Shown in pieces: positions 42,127 to 51,972 of a stretch of DNA of 64,000 nt. This DNA comes from Curtobacterium pusillum (lineage in GTDB: Bacteria > Actinomycetota > Actinomycetes > Actinomycetales > Microbacteriaceae). Location: contig NZ_JABMCE010000075.1 in the NCBI RefSeq assembly GCF_013359865.1, positions 1-64,000 on the forward strand, given 5' to 3'. Below the pieces are notes generated by a model. That model was given only the letters and a program-made list of their open reading frames with translations. It ran no database searches and was not told the origin of the DNA. Position numbers and translations under genes: made by a program. How positions within the stretch are numbered: the stretch's first letter is position 1; each line of letters begins with the position of its first letter.

Positions 42127-42690
42127 CTACGCGGCGGCGACCACGGCCTCCCACGCCACGGTCTCTCCGTAGCTGCGCTTGCTGAACGGCTCGAGGCGGT
42201 CGGGCCACGCGGGCTCGGGGGAACGCTTGCTCCGCTCCACGATCACCACGGCGGCCGTCGTCAACCGCGGCACGAGGGCCTCGAGCACCTCGGCGAGCTC
42301 GTGCTCCGTGACGTCGTACGGCGGGTCGATGAACACCAGGTCGAACGTCCGCACGGTGCCGCGCAGGTACCCGAGCACGGGCTGCGGATGCACGTCGATC
42401 CGCACGCCGGGCACACGCTGCTGAACCGCCCGGGCGTTCGCCCGACAGGCCTGCGCCGCGGCGGATGCGCGGTCGACGAGCACGACCTCGACCGCGCCGC
42501 GGGACGCCGCCTCGAGCCCGAGGGCACCGGTCCCCGCGTAGAGGTCCGCCACCGACGTGTCGTCCACGAGCCCCCGTGCCTCCAGCGACGAGAACAGCGC
42601 CTCGCGCACCCGGTCGCTCGTCGGCCGCGTGCCGGACTTCGGCACCCGGAGCGTGGTGGAACCGGCGGCGCCGGCGATGATGCGGGTCAT
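42127..42690 (-). CDS. rsmD: 16S rRNA (guanine-966 N2)-methyltransferase
   Basis: A 187-residue SAM-dependent methyltransferase. MTRIIAGAAGSTTLRVPKSGTRPTSDRVREALFSSL is the family start, SAM-binding VADLYAGTGALGLEAASRGA is near residue 45, and the catalytic DPPYDVTEHEL is near 120. It modifies G966 of 16S rRNA on the assembled 30S particle. A TACGGT (42697-42702, minus strand) ends six bases before the ATG, so leaderless. It diverges from recG with about 96 bases between starts; in many relatives rsmD lies next to coaD, as nearly here. Confidence 0.95.
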   Translation of the reverse strand: MTRIIAGAAGSTTLRVPKSGTRPTSDRVREALFSSLEARGLVDDTSVADLYAGTGALGLEAASRGAVEVVLVDRASAAAQACRANARAVQQRVPGVRIDVHPQPVLGYLRGTVRTFDLVFIDPPYDVTEHELAEVLEALVPRLTTAAVVIVERSKRSPEPAWPDRLEPFSKRSYGETVAWEAVVAAA

Positions 42691-42739
42691 GCAGCCACCG
42701 TAGCGGGCCGTCGGACGCTCCAGGAGTCGTCCACAGGCC

Positions 42740-42754
42740 GGCCTGGAGGCACGG
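42740..42754 (+). repeat. half-copy of the interspersed palindrome in the recG promoter
   Basis: GGCCTGGAGGCACGG lies where the -35 of the recG promoter should be (its -10 TACCGT is at 42775-42780). Confidence 0.6.
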
Positions 42755-42786
42755 GGCACGTCGGTCCCGCCGGGTACCGTTGACGT

Positions 42787-45012
42787 GTGGTCACGACCGG
42801 AACGACAACCGAGCCGGCGGCGCCGGACCTCGGTCCCGCGCCGCTCGACGCGCGGCTGGCGAACGTCCTCGGCGGCCGGACGGCGAGCGCCATCGAGAAG
42901 GCGTTCGGGTACCGCACGGTCGGGGAGTTCCTCGAGCACGCACCCCGGCGCTACGCCGAGCGCGGCGCCCTGACGGCGCTCGACTCGCTCGCGATCGGCG
43001 AGTCGGTGACGATCGTGGCCGAGGTCGTCGACGTGCGGGAACGGACGATGCGTGCCCGACGCGGGTCGATCCTCGAAGCGAAGATCGGCGACGGCAAGGG
43101 CCTGCTGACGCTGACGTTCTTCAACCAAGGCTGGCGCACGAAGGACCTCGTGCCCGGTGCCCGCGGCATCTTCGCCGGCAAGGTCAGCGACTACCGGGGC
43201 GCCCGGCAGCTGGCGCACCCCGACTACGAGCTCTTCGACCGCGACGACCCCCGCGCGACGGCCGACCCCGGGGACGAGGAAGCGATCCGCTGGTCGCGCC
43301 AGCCGATCCCGATCTACCCGGCGACCTCGACCCTCTCGTCGTGGCAGATCGCGAAGTCGATCGGCATCGTCCTCGACACCCTGCCCGACCTGCCGGACCC
43401 GATCCCCGGTCCGGTCCGCGCGCGGCTCGACCTCGTGCCGTTCCGGCGCGCCCTCGAGCTCCTGCACCGCCCCGAGAAGGTCGCCGACTTCAAGCGCGCG
43501 CAGGACGCCCTCCGTTACCGCGAGGCGTTCGTGCTGCAGACCGCCCTGGTGCAGCGCCGCATCGCCGCCCGGGCCACGGCCGCCACGCCCCGCTCCGCCT
43601 CGCCCGGCGGCATCCTCGAACGGTTCGACGCCACCCTGCCGTTCACCCTCACCGACGACCAGCAGTCGGTCGGCGCCGAGATCGCCCACGACCTGGCGGG
43701 GGACTGGCCGATGCACCGCCTCGTGCAGGGCGAGGTCGGGTCCGGCAAGACCCTCGTGGCGATCCGGGCGATGCTCACGGTCGCGGAGTCCGGCGGCCAG
43801 TCCGCGCTGATCGCCCCGACCGAGGTGCTCGCGGCGCAGCACCTCCGGTCGATCGTGAAGTTCCTCGGGCCGGACCTCGCGGCGGAACTCCGCCCCGTGA
43901 TCCTCACCGGCTCCCAGTCGACCGACGAACGCCGCCGGGCCCTGCTCGCCGCGGCGTCCGGCAGTTCGCGGCTCGTCGTCGGTACGCACGCGCTCCTCGG
44001 CGACCGCGTGGACTTCGCCGAGCTCGGGCTCGTGGTCGTCGACGAGCAGCACCGCTTCGGCGTGGAGCAGCGCGAGGCCCTCCGCACGAAGGGCGCGACA
44101 CCGCCGCACGTGCTCGTCCTCACGGCGACGCCGATCCCGCGCACGGTGGCGATGACGGTCTTCGGCGACCTCGACGTCTCGACGATCACCGGGCTGCCCT
44201 CGGGTCGGGCCGGCGTGGAGACCTTCACCGTCGGCCTCGCCGAGCACCCGGGGTGGGAATCCCGCATCTGGACCCGCATGGCCGAGGAGCTCAGCGCCGG
44301 CCGGCAGGCGTTCGTGGTCTGCCCGGCGATCGACGACGCCCACGCCGAGGACGACGGCGAACCCGATCCCGAGTCCGACGACGACGTTCCGAAGCGTGCG
44401 CCCGCCACCGTGCTTGCGACGGCCGAGCGGATGCGCGCGATGCCCGTGCTCGGGGGGCGCCGGATCGAGGTCCTGCACGGCCGCATGACGGCGGAGGAGA
44501 AGGACCGCGTCATGACGTCGTTCGCCGCCGGCGGCGTCGACGTCCTGGTCGCGACCACCGTGATCGAGGTTGGCGTCGACGTGCCGAACGCGTCGATGAT
44601 GGCGGTCCTCGACGCCGACCGGTTCGGCGTCTCGCAGCTGCACCAGCTCCGCGGGCGCATCGGTCGCGGCCAGTACGCCGGCGTGTGCCTCCTCGTCACC
44701 GCTGCCGAGCTCGAGACGACGTCCCGAGAGCGGGTGGACGCGGTGTCGGCCTCGGACGACGGGTTCGAACTCGCCCGCGTCGACCTCGAGCTCCGGCGCG
44801 AGGGCGACGTCCTCGGCGAACGGCAGTCGGGCGGCCGGTCGTCGCTCAACCTGCTGCGCGTCGTCGAGCACGCCGACCTCATCGTCGACGCGCGCGAGGA
44901 AGCCGAGCGCATCCTCGAGCCCGACCCGCAGCTCGAGGGGCACCCGGCGCTGCGCGAAGCCCTGGCCCGCCGCCTCGACGAGTCCGACGCGGCGTTCCTC
45001 GGCAAGAACTGA
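42787..45012 (+). CDS. recG: ATP-dependent DNA helicase RecG
   Basis: A 741-residue superfamily-2 helicase that regresses stalled forks and processes Holliday junctions. An N-terminal wedge/OB domain is seen (GESVTIVAEVVDVRERTMR). Walker A is GEVGSGKTLVA near residue 315, the DEAH-type box is DEQHRFG near 415, motif III is LTATPIPRT, and late QLRGRIGRG is motif VI. GTG start six bases after TACCGT, so leaderless. A 20-residue acidic insert (DDGEPDPESDDDVPKR) sits inside the second helicase lobe. Confidence 0.97.
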   Translation: MVTTGTTTEPAAPDLGPAPLDARLANVLGGRTASAIEKAFGYRTVGEFLEHAPRRYAERGALTALDSLAIGESVTIVAEVVDVRERTMRARRGSILEAKIGDGKGLLTLTFFNQGWRTKDLVPGARGIFAGKVSDYRGARQLAHPDYELFDRDDPRATADPGDEEAIRWSRQPIPIYPATSTLSSWQIAKSIGIVLDTLPDLPDPIPGPVRARLDLVPFRRALELLHRPEKVADFKRAQDALRYREAFVLQTALVQRRIAARATAATPRSASPGGILERFDATLPFTLTDDQQSVGAEIAHDLAGDWPMHRLVQGEVGSGKTLVAIRAMLTVAESGGQSALIAPTEVLAAQHLRSIVKFLGPDLAAELRPVILTGSQSTDERRRALLAAASGSSRLVVGTHALLGDRVDFAELGLVVVDEQHRFGVEQREALRTKGATPPHVLVLTATPIPRTVAMTVFGDLDVSTITGLPSGRAGVETFTVGLAEHPGWESRIWTRMAEELSAGRQAFVVCPAIDDAHAEDDGEPDPESDDDVPKRAPATVLATAERMRAMPVLGGRRIEVLHGRMTAEEKDRVMTSFAAGGVDVLVATTVIEVGVDVPNASMMAVLDADRFGVSQLHQLRGRIGRGQYAGVCLLVTAAELETTSRERVDAVSASDDGFELARVDLELRREGDVLGERQSGGRSSLNLLRVVEHADLIVDAREEAERILEPDPQLEGHPALREALARRLDESDAAFLGKN

Positions 45013-45063
45013 CCGCCGCGCCGACGTCGGGAACTCGCACGGACGACTCGGTATCGTCATCGC

Positions 45064-45558
45064 ATGGCGCAGATCGCGGTGGTTCCCGGTTCGTTCGATC
45101 CCGTGACCCTCGGGCACCTCGACGTGATCGGCCGAGCCGCGGGGCTGTTCGACGAGGTGCACGTGCTCGTCGTGCACAACCCCGACAAGAAGCCCGCGAT
45201 GTTCGACGCCGTCGACCGGGTCCGGCTCATCGAGGAATCGCTCGTCGAGACGGGCCTGCCCGACAACGTGCGGGTCGGGGAGTGGACCTCCGGGCTGCTC
45301 GTCGACTACTGCCGGCAGGTCGGCGCGAAGGTCCTGGTGAAGGGCGTCCGCTCCGGCGAGGACGTGGCGTACGAGACCCCGATGGCGATCATGAACCGGC
45401 ACCTCGCGGACGTCGAGACGGTGTTCCTGCTGCCGGAAGCGTCGCGCGCGCACGTGTCGAGCTCGCTCATCCGGCAGGTCGCGTCCCTCGGCGGCGACGT
45501 GGCCCCGTACGTGCCCGCGGTCGTGGCGGCCGCGCTCCACGAGCACACCGGACGTTGA
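45064..45558 (+). CDS. coaD: phosphopantetheine adenylyltransferase
   Basis: A 164-residue nucleotidyltransferase of CoA synthesis that joins ATP to 4'-phosphopantetheine. [17 protein letters not shown] carries the TxGH site, and the C-terminal [17 protein letters not shown] carries the SSS-x-R ATP-binding motif; a [12 protein letters not shown] segment is present. TATCGT (45052-45057) ends six bases before the ATG, so leaderless. Confidence 0.97.
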   Translation: MAQIAVVPGSFDPVTLGHLDVIGRAAGLFDEVHVLVVHNPDKKPAMFDAVDRVRLIEESLVETGLPDNVRVGEWTSGLLVDYCRQVGAKVLVKGVRSGEDVAYETPMAIMNRHLADVETVFLLPEASRAHVSSSLIRQVASLGGDVAPYVPAVVAAALHEHTGR

Positions 45559-45613
45559 ACACGCCCGTCCACCGCCTCGACTCACGGGCCGGAGCGCTGT
45601 AGGCTTGTCGATC

Positions 45614-46228
45614 GTGTCTTCCCACGTGAACAGCCCCTACGCCCTGCGCGTGCGCGACCTCGCGCACCGGCCGGGCGAGATGCGCGAGCACTCGCTCGAC
45701 ATCACGGTGCCGGACGCGATGGGGGCCGGCGTCATCGCTGTCCGCCAGGGCGCGACGATGCACATCGACGTGCGGCTCGAGGGCCTGCACGAGGGCGTCC
45801 TCGTCTCCGGCCACGCCTCGGCCGAGGCCGAGGGGGAGTGCTCGCGCTGCCTGATCGAGATCAGCGAACCCGTCGAGGTCGATTTCGCCGAGCTGTTCGC
45901 GTATGATGCCTCGGAGGATTTCGACTTCTTCGTTCACGATGACCTCGTGGATTGTGAACAGGTCGTTCGAGATGCGGTGGTGCTGGCGCTGCCGTTCCAG
46001 CCGGTCTGCCGACCGGACTGCCCAGGCCTCGACCCGGTGACGGGCGAGCGACTGGCCGACATCGGCGAGCAGCGCGCTCACGAGGTCCTGGACCCCCGGT
46101 GGGCAGCCCTGAGCGGACTCACCCTCGACGACGCGGACAGCGGCGGCGAGACCACCGACGAAGCCAGCACGACCACGCCCCAGACCACCGAGGGTCAGGA
46201 GCGGTCCGACGCCGAACAGGCCGACTGA
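45614..46228 (+). CDS. DUF177 (YceD) protein
   Basis: A 204-residue protein with the DUF177 core LEGLHEGVLVSGHASAEAEGECSRCLIEISEPVEVDFAELFAY. A CSRC pair and a later CRPDC pair could bind zinc. The C-terminal 35 residues are acidic and Thr-rich. YceD proteins are encoded upstream of rpmF across bacteria and are linked to 23S rRNA or ribosome assembly. GTG at 45614 follows TAGGCT by 8 bases; a TTG at 45605 overlaps that box and is unlikely. Confidence 0.9.
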   Translation: MSSHVNSPYALRVRDLAHRPGEMREHSLDITVPDAMGAGVIAVRQGATMHIDVRLEGLHEGVLVSGHASAEAEGECSRCLIEISEPVEVDFAELFAYDASEDFDFFVHDDLVDCEQVVRDAVVLALPFQPVCRPDCPGLDPVTGERLADIGEQRAHEVLDPRWAALSGLTLDDADSGGETTDEASTTTPQTTEGQERSDAEQAD

Positions 46229-46275
46229 CCGCCGCCCCTCGCCACTGACCACCGACCAACCGAAAGAGAACCACC

Positions 46276-46479
46276 ATGGCCGTTCCCAAGCGCAAGCAGT
46301 CCCGTGCCAACACGCACGCCCGTCGTTCGCAGTGGAAGGCCGCTCCGGTCCAGCTCGTGAAGACGATCGAGGGTGGCAAGGTCACCTACAGCCTCCCGCA
46401 CCGCGCCAAGGTCGTCGAGGACTCGGCCGGCACGCCCCTGTACATGGAGTACAAGGGCCGCAAGGTCGCCGACGTCTGA
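46276..46479 (+). CDS. rpmF: ribosomal protein L32
   Basis: A 67-residue basic protein ([20 protein letters not shown] at the start). It lacks the four Cys of zinc-binding L32, so it is the zinc-free form. GAAAGAGAA-type SD region precedes the ATG. Typical position between the YceD gene and rnc. Confidence 0.97.
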   Translation: MAVPKRKQSRANTHARRSQWKAAPVQLVKTIEGGKVTYSLPHRAKVVEDSAGTPLYMEYKGRKVADV

Positions 46480-46492
46480 TCGGACCGAACGC

Positions 46493-47218
46493 ATGACCGC
46501 GACGTCCGGCACCACGGGGTCCCGCCCCGTGGGGCCGGACGTCGTTCGTCTGCAGGGCATCCTCGGGGCCGACATCGACCTCGAGCTGCTCCAGCTCGCC
46601 CTCACGCACCGCTCGTACGCGTACGAGCACGGCGGCATCGGGCACAACGAACGTCTCGAGTTCCTCGGGGACTCCATCCTCGGCCAGGCCGTGACCGTGA
46701 AGCTCTACCGGTCCTTCCCCGACCTCGACGAAGGCGACCTCGCCAAGCGGCGCGCCAGCCTCGTCTCGACGGTCGCCCTCGCCGAGATCGCCCGGATGAT
46801 CGGGCTTGGCGAGTACCTCCGGCTCGGGAAGGGCGAGGAGCAGACCGGCGGCCGGAACAAGTCGTCGATCCTCGCCGACACGGTCGAGGCCGTCATCGGC
46901 GCGACGTACCTGTCCGCCGGCCCGGATCCGGCGACAGCGCTCGTGCTCCGGCTGGTCGAGCCGCTGCTCATCGACCCGGACCGCTTCGGCGCCGCGATGG
47001 ACCCGAAGACGAGCCTGCAGGAGCTCGCGTCGAGCCTCTCGCTGGGCAACCCGTCCTACCGCGTGACCGAGGCCGGTCCCGATCACGACAAGACCTTCCA
47101 CGCGACCGTCGTACTGCAGGGCGAGGACGTCTCGACCGGGAGGGGGTCGAGCAAGAAGACCGCCGAGATGGCCGCTGCGCTCGAGGCGTGGACCCGGCTC
47201 TCCGGCCGGGCGGCCTGA
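46493..47218 (+). CDS. rnc: ribonuclease III
   Basis: A 241-residue endonuclease for double-stranded RNA (rRNA processing). The catalytic signature NERLEFLGDSIL is near residue 44, ADTVEAVIGATYLSAG carries the second acidic site, and the C-terminal double-stranded-RNA-binding domain ends GSSKKTAEMAAALEAWTRL. ATG 13 bases after rpmF. Confidence 0.97.
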   Translation: MTATSGTTGSRPVGPDVVRLQGILGADIDLELLQLALTHRSYAYEHGGIGHNERLEFLGDSILGQAVTVKLYRSFPDLDEGDLAKRRASLVSTVALAEIARMIGLGEYLRLGKGEEQTGGRNKSSILADTVEAVIGATYLSAGPDPATALVLRLVEPLLIDPDRFGAAMDPKTSLQELASSLSLGNPSYRVTEAGPDHDKTFHATVVLQGEDVSTGRGSSKKTAEMAAALEAWTRLSGRAA

Positions 47219-47222
47219 CCGC

Positions 47223-48194
47223 GTGCCCGAACTCCCCGAGGTCGAGGTCGTCCGCGCCGGCCTCGAACCGGCCGTCAGCGGCGCGCGCGTCCTGCACGTG
47301 GACGTCGTGGACGACCGCGCGCTCACCCGGCACGACGGCCCGGCCGAGGACTTCGCCGAGCGGCTCACCGGACGCACCATCGCCGCCGCGGTCCGTCGTG
47401 GCAAGTTCATGTGGTTCCCGCTGCAGCCGGCCCGCGAGGGCGATCGGCCCGAGGCGCTCGTCGCCCACCTCGGCATGAGCGGGCAGATCCTGCTCGGGCG
47501 CGGACGCGAAGCCGCCAAGCACCGCCGCATCCTCCTCGAGGTGCAGCCCGCTGGCACCGACCGCGACGGAGCCCCGGAGCCACCGGTCGAGCTCGAGTTC
47601 GTCGACCAGCGCACGTTCGGTTCGATGGCGATCGACGAGATGGTCCCGACGGTGGACGGCGCTCCCGCGGGGTCCGCCGGGCACGTGGACGACACGGACC
47701 CCGACGCCGCGTGGCGCCGGAGCATCCCGAAGCAGGTGTCGCACATCGCCCGCGATCCGCTCGACCCCGCGTTCGACGACGACCGGTTCATCGCGATGGC
47801 GCGGAAGCGGTCGAGCGGGATCAAGCGTGTGCTGCTCGACCAGGGCGTGGTGAGCGGCATCGGGAACATCTACGCCGACGAGTCGCTGTGGGCCGCGAAG
47901 CTCCACCACGACCGCCCGGCGGATCGGCTGGGCCGCAGCGAGCTCCGCGGACTCCTGGACGAGGTCCGACTCGTCCTGGGCCGCGCGCTGGAGGACGGTG
48001 GGACGAGCTTCGACGCGCAGTACGTGAACGTGAACGGCCAGTCGGGGTACTTCTCGCAACGCCTGAGCGTGTACGGGCAGCAGGGGAAGCCGTGTCCGCG
48101 GTGCGGGACGACGATCGTGCGCGAGGCGTTCATGAACCGGTCCAGCCACCGTTGCCCCGTGTGCCAGCCCGCTCCGCGGCCGCGCAGGCGTTAG
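47223..48194 (+). CDS. mutM: formamidopyrimidine-DNA glycosylase
   Basis: A 323-residue base-excision repair enzyme. MPELPEVE gives the catalytic Pro2 and Glu3 once the initiator Met is removed, and a helix-two-turn-helix GIGNIYADESLWAAKL follows. The C-terminal zinc finger is CPRCGTTIVREAFMNRSSHRCPVCQ. It removes 8-oxoguanine. GTG start four bases after the rnc stop. A loop of about 30 residues (residues 140-165) is longer than in short homologues. Confidence 0.97.
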   Translation: MPELPEVEVVRAGLEPAVSGARVLHVDVVDDRALTRHDGPAEDFAERLTGRTIAAAVRRGKFMWFPLQPAREGDRPEALVAHLGMSGQILLGRGREAAKHRRILLEVQPAGTDRDGAPEPPVELEFVDQRTFGSMAIDEMVPTVDGAPAGSAGHVDDTDPDAAWRRSIPKQVSHIARDPLDPAFDDDRFIAMARKRSSGIKRVLLDQGVVSGIGNIYADESLWAAKLHHDRPADRLGRSELRGLLDEVRLVLGRALEDGGTSFDAQYVNVNGQSGYFSQRLSVYGQQGKPCPRCGTTIVREAFMNRSSHRCPVCQPAPRPRRR

Positions 48195-48227
48195 CCTGAC
48201 GCCCAACCGACCACCCCGGAGACCCGC

Positions 48228-51200
48228 ATGTACTTGAAGAGCCTGACCATCAAGGGGTTCAAGTCCTTCGCGCAACCGACCACGTTCGCGTTCGAGCCCG
48301 GCGTGACGTGCATCGTCGGGCCGAACGGCTCGGGCAAGTCCAACGTGGTCGATGCCCTCGCCTGGGTCATGGGGGAGCAGGGCGCGAAGACCCTCCGCGG
48401 CGGCAAGATGGAGGACGTCATCTTCGCGGGCACCTCGACGCGCGGTCCGCTCGGCCGCGCCCAGGTGCTCCTCACGATCGACAACTCCGACGGGCTGCTG
48501 CCGATCGAGTACTCCGAGGTGACGATCTCACGCACGCTGTTCCGCAACGGCGGGAGCGAGTACGCGATCAACGGTGAGAACTGCCGCCTGCTCGACGTCC
48601 AGGAACTCCTGAGCGACACCGGTCTCGGGCGGGAGATGCACGTCATCGTCGGCCAGGGGCAGCTCGACAAGGTCCTGCACGCCACCCCCGAGGACCGTCG
48701 CGGCTTCATCGAGGAGGCCGCGGGGATCCTCAAGCACCGCCGGCGCAAGGAGAAGACCCTCCGCAAGCTCGAGGCGATGCAGACGAACCTGACCCGCCTG
48801 TCCGACCTCGCCGGCGAGATCCGGCGCCAGCTGAAGCCCCTCGGTCGTCAGGCCGAGGTCGCCCGCAAGGCCCAGTCGGTCGCCGCGGTGGCCCGTGACG
48901 CCAAGGCCCGTATCCTCGCCGACGACGTCGTCCGTCTGCGCCGCGAGCTGCACGAGCACCAGGAGGTCGAGGCGGGCCGCAAGTCCGAGCGCATCGTCCT
49001 CCAGGAGCGCCTCGACCAGACCCGCGCCCGGCAGCAGCACGTCGAGCAGAGCATGGTCGGCGACGACGTCGACCGCGCACGGACGGTCGTGCACCGGCTG
49101 GAGAGCGTGCAGGAGCGGCTCCGCGGGCTGTCCAGCCTGGCGAACCAACGTTTGATGTTCCTCGCGCAGCAGGCCGACGCTCCGCAGCAGGGGCCGACGA
49201 TCACGCCCGAGCAGGTGCAGGGCGTCCGGAACGAGGCCGACCGGCTCCAGGCGCAGGCCGCCGAGATGACCGGAGGGACCGCGGCCGCCGCGCAGCGCGT
49301 GCAGGAGGCCCGGGCGGCCCTCGACGCCCTCGACGAGCGGATCGCCGCCCAGGCCGCCCTCGTCTCGCAGCACGACCTCGAGGTGCAGCGGCTCGCGTCC
49401 GCCGTCGACGTCGCACGGTCGAAGCGGGGCTCCGCGGTCGCCGACCGGGAGCGCCGCGAGCGCGCGCTCACCGAGGCGCGCGAGCGTTCCGAGCGGGCGG
49501 TGGCCGCCCTCGCCGAACTCGGCACCGACCCGTCCGAGGGCGTCGATGAAGCGGCACTGTCCGCCGCGCTGGAGTCCGCGCGCGAGCAGCAGGAGGCAGC
49601 GCAGACCGCTCGCGACGAGCACCGTGACCGGTTGCACGCCCTCGAGCGTGAACGGGACGCGCTCGACGCCCGCGTCGCCGCGCTCGGCATGTCCATCGAC
49701 GTCCGCGACGGTTCGCAGGCGCTCATCGACGCGGGGCGCGCAGGCATCGTCGGCCGTCTCGCCGACAGCCTGACGGTCACGCCCGGTTTCGAGGGCGCCG
49801 TCGCGGTCGCCCTCGACGGGCTCGCGGACGCCGTCCTCGCCGACGACCGGTCGGTCGCGCTCGACGCCGTCGCGCACGCCCGCGCCGAGGACATCGGCCG
49901 CATCGACGTCGTCGTCGCCGACGCGGCGGCCCCGGCCACCGACCTGCCCGAACGTCTGCCCAGCGGCGTGCGCCGCGCGCTCGACCTCGTGCAGGGACCG
50001 AGCGCCATCGCCGCGATCCTGCGGGACACGCTGGTCGCGGAGACGGATGACGTCGACCTGGAGGCGGTGCTCGCCGCCGCCCCGCACGCCACGGTGGTGA
50101 CGCGGTCCGGTGACCTCGTCCGCGCCGTCCGCGTCACCGGCGGCGGGGAGCGCGTGACCTCGCGCATCGAACTCGTCGCGGAGCGCGACGACGCCGTGAC
50201 CCGACGCGACGCGATCGCGCGCGACGCCGAGGACGCGGCCACGCGCCTCCAGGCCGCTCGCACCGCCGTCGAGGACGCGCGCCGCGGGGCGGACGATGCC
50301 GACGCCGCATCGCGCGCCTACGCACGGGCGAAGGCCGAGTACGACCGGACCAGCGCCTCCACGCGGGCGAAGGTGGAGAACGCCGCGGCCGAGGTCGAGC
50401 GGCTCCGGGCAGCCCTCGCCGAGACCGACGGCGCGGTCGAGGCCGCCGAGGACGCCCTCGCGGCCGCCGAGCGGACGCACCGCGAGTTCAGCGAGCGCCC
50501 GCGGCCCGTCGTCGACGCGTCGGAACGCCCAGCCCTGCAGGAGGCGCTCGAGGCCGCCCGTGCGGCCGAGATCGAGCAGCGCATCCAGGTCGAGACCGTG
50601 CGCGAGCGGGTGCGGGCCGAGCGGACCCGTGCCGACCAGCTGGAGCGGCAGCTCGAGGCCGAACGTGCCGCAGCCGAGGAAGCCGCGCGCCTCGCGGTCA
50701 TCCGCCGGGGGCAGATCGCGGTGGCCGAGGGCGTGCTCGCCGACCTGCCGGGGCTGCTCGGCGCGGTGGACCGGTCGCTCGCCGAGGCGCGCGTGCAGCT
50801 CGCGACCGAGGAGTCCGAGCGGTCGAAACGGAACACCGAACTGCAGACCATCCGGAACGAGGAGCGCGAGCTCCGGGACCGGCTGCAGACCATCACCGAC
50901 GGAGTGCACTCGCTCGAGATGGAGATCTACGAGAAGAAGCTGCACGTGTCCGGGGTGCTCGACCGGGCGCAGAGCGAACTCGGGCTGGTCGAGGCCGTGC
51001 TCGTCGCCGAGTACGGGCCGCACGTTCCGGTGCCCGTCGACGTCCTGGTCGACCCGCGGGTCCTCGCGCGGAAGCACCGCGAGGCCGAGCGTGCCCGTGC
51101 GGCCGCCGAACGGGAGCACCAGGACGACACGCTCGACGGCGAGACCGACGTGGAGACCGACCCCGACGTCGACGTCGACGCCCCCGAGCTCGTCGACGCC

Positions 51201-51962
51201 GAATCCACCCTGCCCGGCGGGCCCGCCCTGCCCGAGTTCGACTCCACCGACGAGGTGGACCCGGCCGACGTCGAGACCGTGCCGTACGACCGGGCCGAGC
51301 AGGAGCGCCGCCTCAAGGCCGCCGAGCGCGACCTCGGCCAGCTCGGCAAGGTGAACCCGCTCGCGCTCGAGGAGTTCCAGGCGCTCGAGCAGCGGCACGC
51401 GTTCCTCGCCGAGCAACTCGAGGACCTGCAGAAGACCCGCACCGACCTCATGACCATCATCGACGAGCTCGACACCAAGATGCAGACGATCTTCGAGTCC
51501 GCGTTCTCCGACACGAAGGAGGCGTTCGACGTCATCTTCCCGATCCTGTTCCCGGGCGGTTCGGGGTCGATCGCGTTGACGAACCCGGACGACCTGCTGA
51601 ACACGGGCATCGAGGTGCAGGTGAAGCCCGCCGGCAAGAAGATCGACCGGCTCACCCTGCTGTCCGGTGGCGAGCGCTCCCTGGCCGCCGTGGCGCTGCT
51701 CGTGGCGATCTTCACCGCCCGTCCGTCGCCGTTCTACATCATGGACGAGGTCGAGGCGGCGCTCGACGACGCCAACCTCGGGCGGCTGCTCACCGTGTTC
51801 GAACGGCTCCGCGCGTCCTCGCAGCTCATCGTGATCACGCACCAGAAGCGCACGATGGAGATCGCCGACGCCCTGTACGGGGTGTCGATGCGGCAGGACG
51901 GGGTGTCGGCCGTCGTCGGGCAGCGGGTGCAGAAGCGCGAGCCGGCCGAGGCCGTCGCGTAG
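48228..51962 (+). CDS. smc: chromosome segregation ATPase SMC
   Basis: A 1244-residue condensin subunit. Walker A GPNGSGKSNVVDAL is near residue 32, then coiled coil, a hinge around residues 500-650, and a second coiled coil. The C-terminal head has LLSGGERSLAAVALLVAIF and Walker B FYIMDEVEAALDDAN. It is about 60 residues longer than usual because of a strongly acidic insert (residues about 962-1020, DDTLDGETDVETDPDVDVDA) before the C-terminal head. -10 TAGCCT at 48192-48197 and a CCGGAG SD precede the ATG. Confidence 0.97.
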   Translation: MYLKSLTIKGFKSFAQPTTFAFEPGVTCIVGPNGSGKSNVVDALAWVMGEQGAKTLRGGKMEDVIFAGTSTRGPLGRAQVLLTIDNSDGLLPIEYSEVTISRTLFRNGGSEYAINGENCRLLDVQELLSDTGLGREMHVIVGQGQLDKVLHATPEDRRGFIEEAAGILKHRRRKEKTLRKLEAMQTNLTRLSDLAGEIRRQLKPLGRQAEVARKAQSVAAVARDAKARILADDVVRLRRELHEHQEVEAGRKSERIVLQERLDQTRARQQHVEQSMVGDDVDRARTVVHRLESVQERLRGLSSLANQRLMFLAQQADAPQQGPTITPEQVQGVRNEADRLQAQAAEMTGGTAAAAQRVQEARAALDALDERIAAQAALVSQHDLEVQRLASAVDVARSKRGSAVADRERRERALTEARERSERAVAALAELGTDPSEGVDEAALSAALESAREQQEAAQTARDEHRDRLHALERERDALDARVAALGMSIDVRDGSQALIDAGRAGIVGRLADSLTVTPGFEGAVAVALDGLADAVLADDRSVALDAVAHARAEDIGRIDVVVADAAAPATDLPERLPSGVRRALDLVQGPSAIAAILRDTLVAETDDVDLEAVLAAAPHATVVTRSGDLVRAVRVTGGGERVTSRIELVAERDDAVTRRDAIARDAEDAATRLQAARTAVEDARRGADDADAASRAYARAKAEYDRTSASTRAKVENAAAEVERLRAALAETDGAVEAAEDALAAAERTHREFSERPRPVVDASERPALQEALEAARAAEIEQRIQVETVRERVRAERTRADQLERQLEAERAAAEEAARLAVIRRGQIAVAEGVLADLPGLLGAVDRSLAEARVQLATEESERSKRNTELQTIRNEERELRDRLQTITDGVHSLEMEIYEKKLHVSGVLDRAQSELGLVEAVLVAEYGPHVPVPVDVLVDPRVLARKHREAERARAAAEREHQDDTLDGETDVETDPDVDVDAPELVDAESTLPGGPALPEFDSTDEVDPADVETVPYDRAEQERRLKAAERDLGQLGKVNPLALEEFQALEQRHAFLAEQLEDLQKTRTDLMTIIDELDTKMQTIFESAFSDTKEAFDVIFPILFPGGSGSIALTNPDDLLNTGIEVQVKPAGKKIDRLTLLSGGERSLAAVALLVAIFTARPSPFYIMDEVEAALDDANLGRLLTVFERLRASSQLIVITHQKRTMEIADALYGVSMRQDGVSAVVGQRVQKREPAEAVA

Positions 51963-51972
51963 CGCCGGGGCG

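Noticed and set aside
42570-42585. GTGCCTCCAG inside rsmD as another repeat half-copy
   Set aside because: Only 10 bases match and it lies within a conserved coding stretch.
42127-45585. rsmD reading frame extended upstream across recG and coaD
   Set aside because: The rsmD family start MTRIIAG is at 42690, just after a leaderless-type promoter; the extension is antisense to recG.
48528-51842. Minus-strand open frame opposite smc
   Set aside because: Shadow of a gene with clear ATPase motifs; codon bias favours the plus strand.
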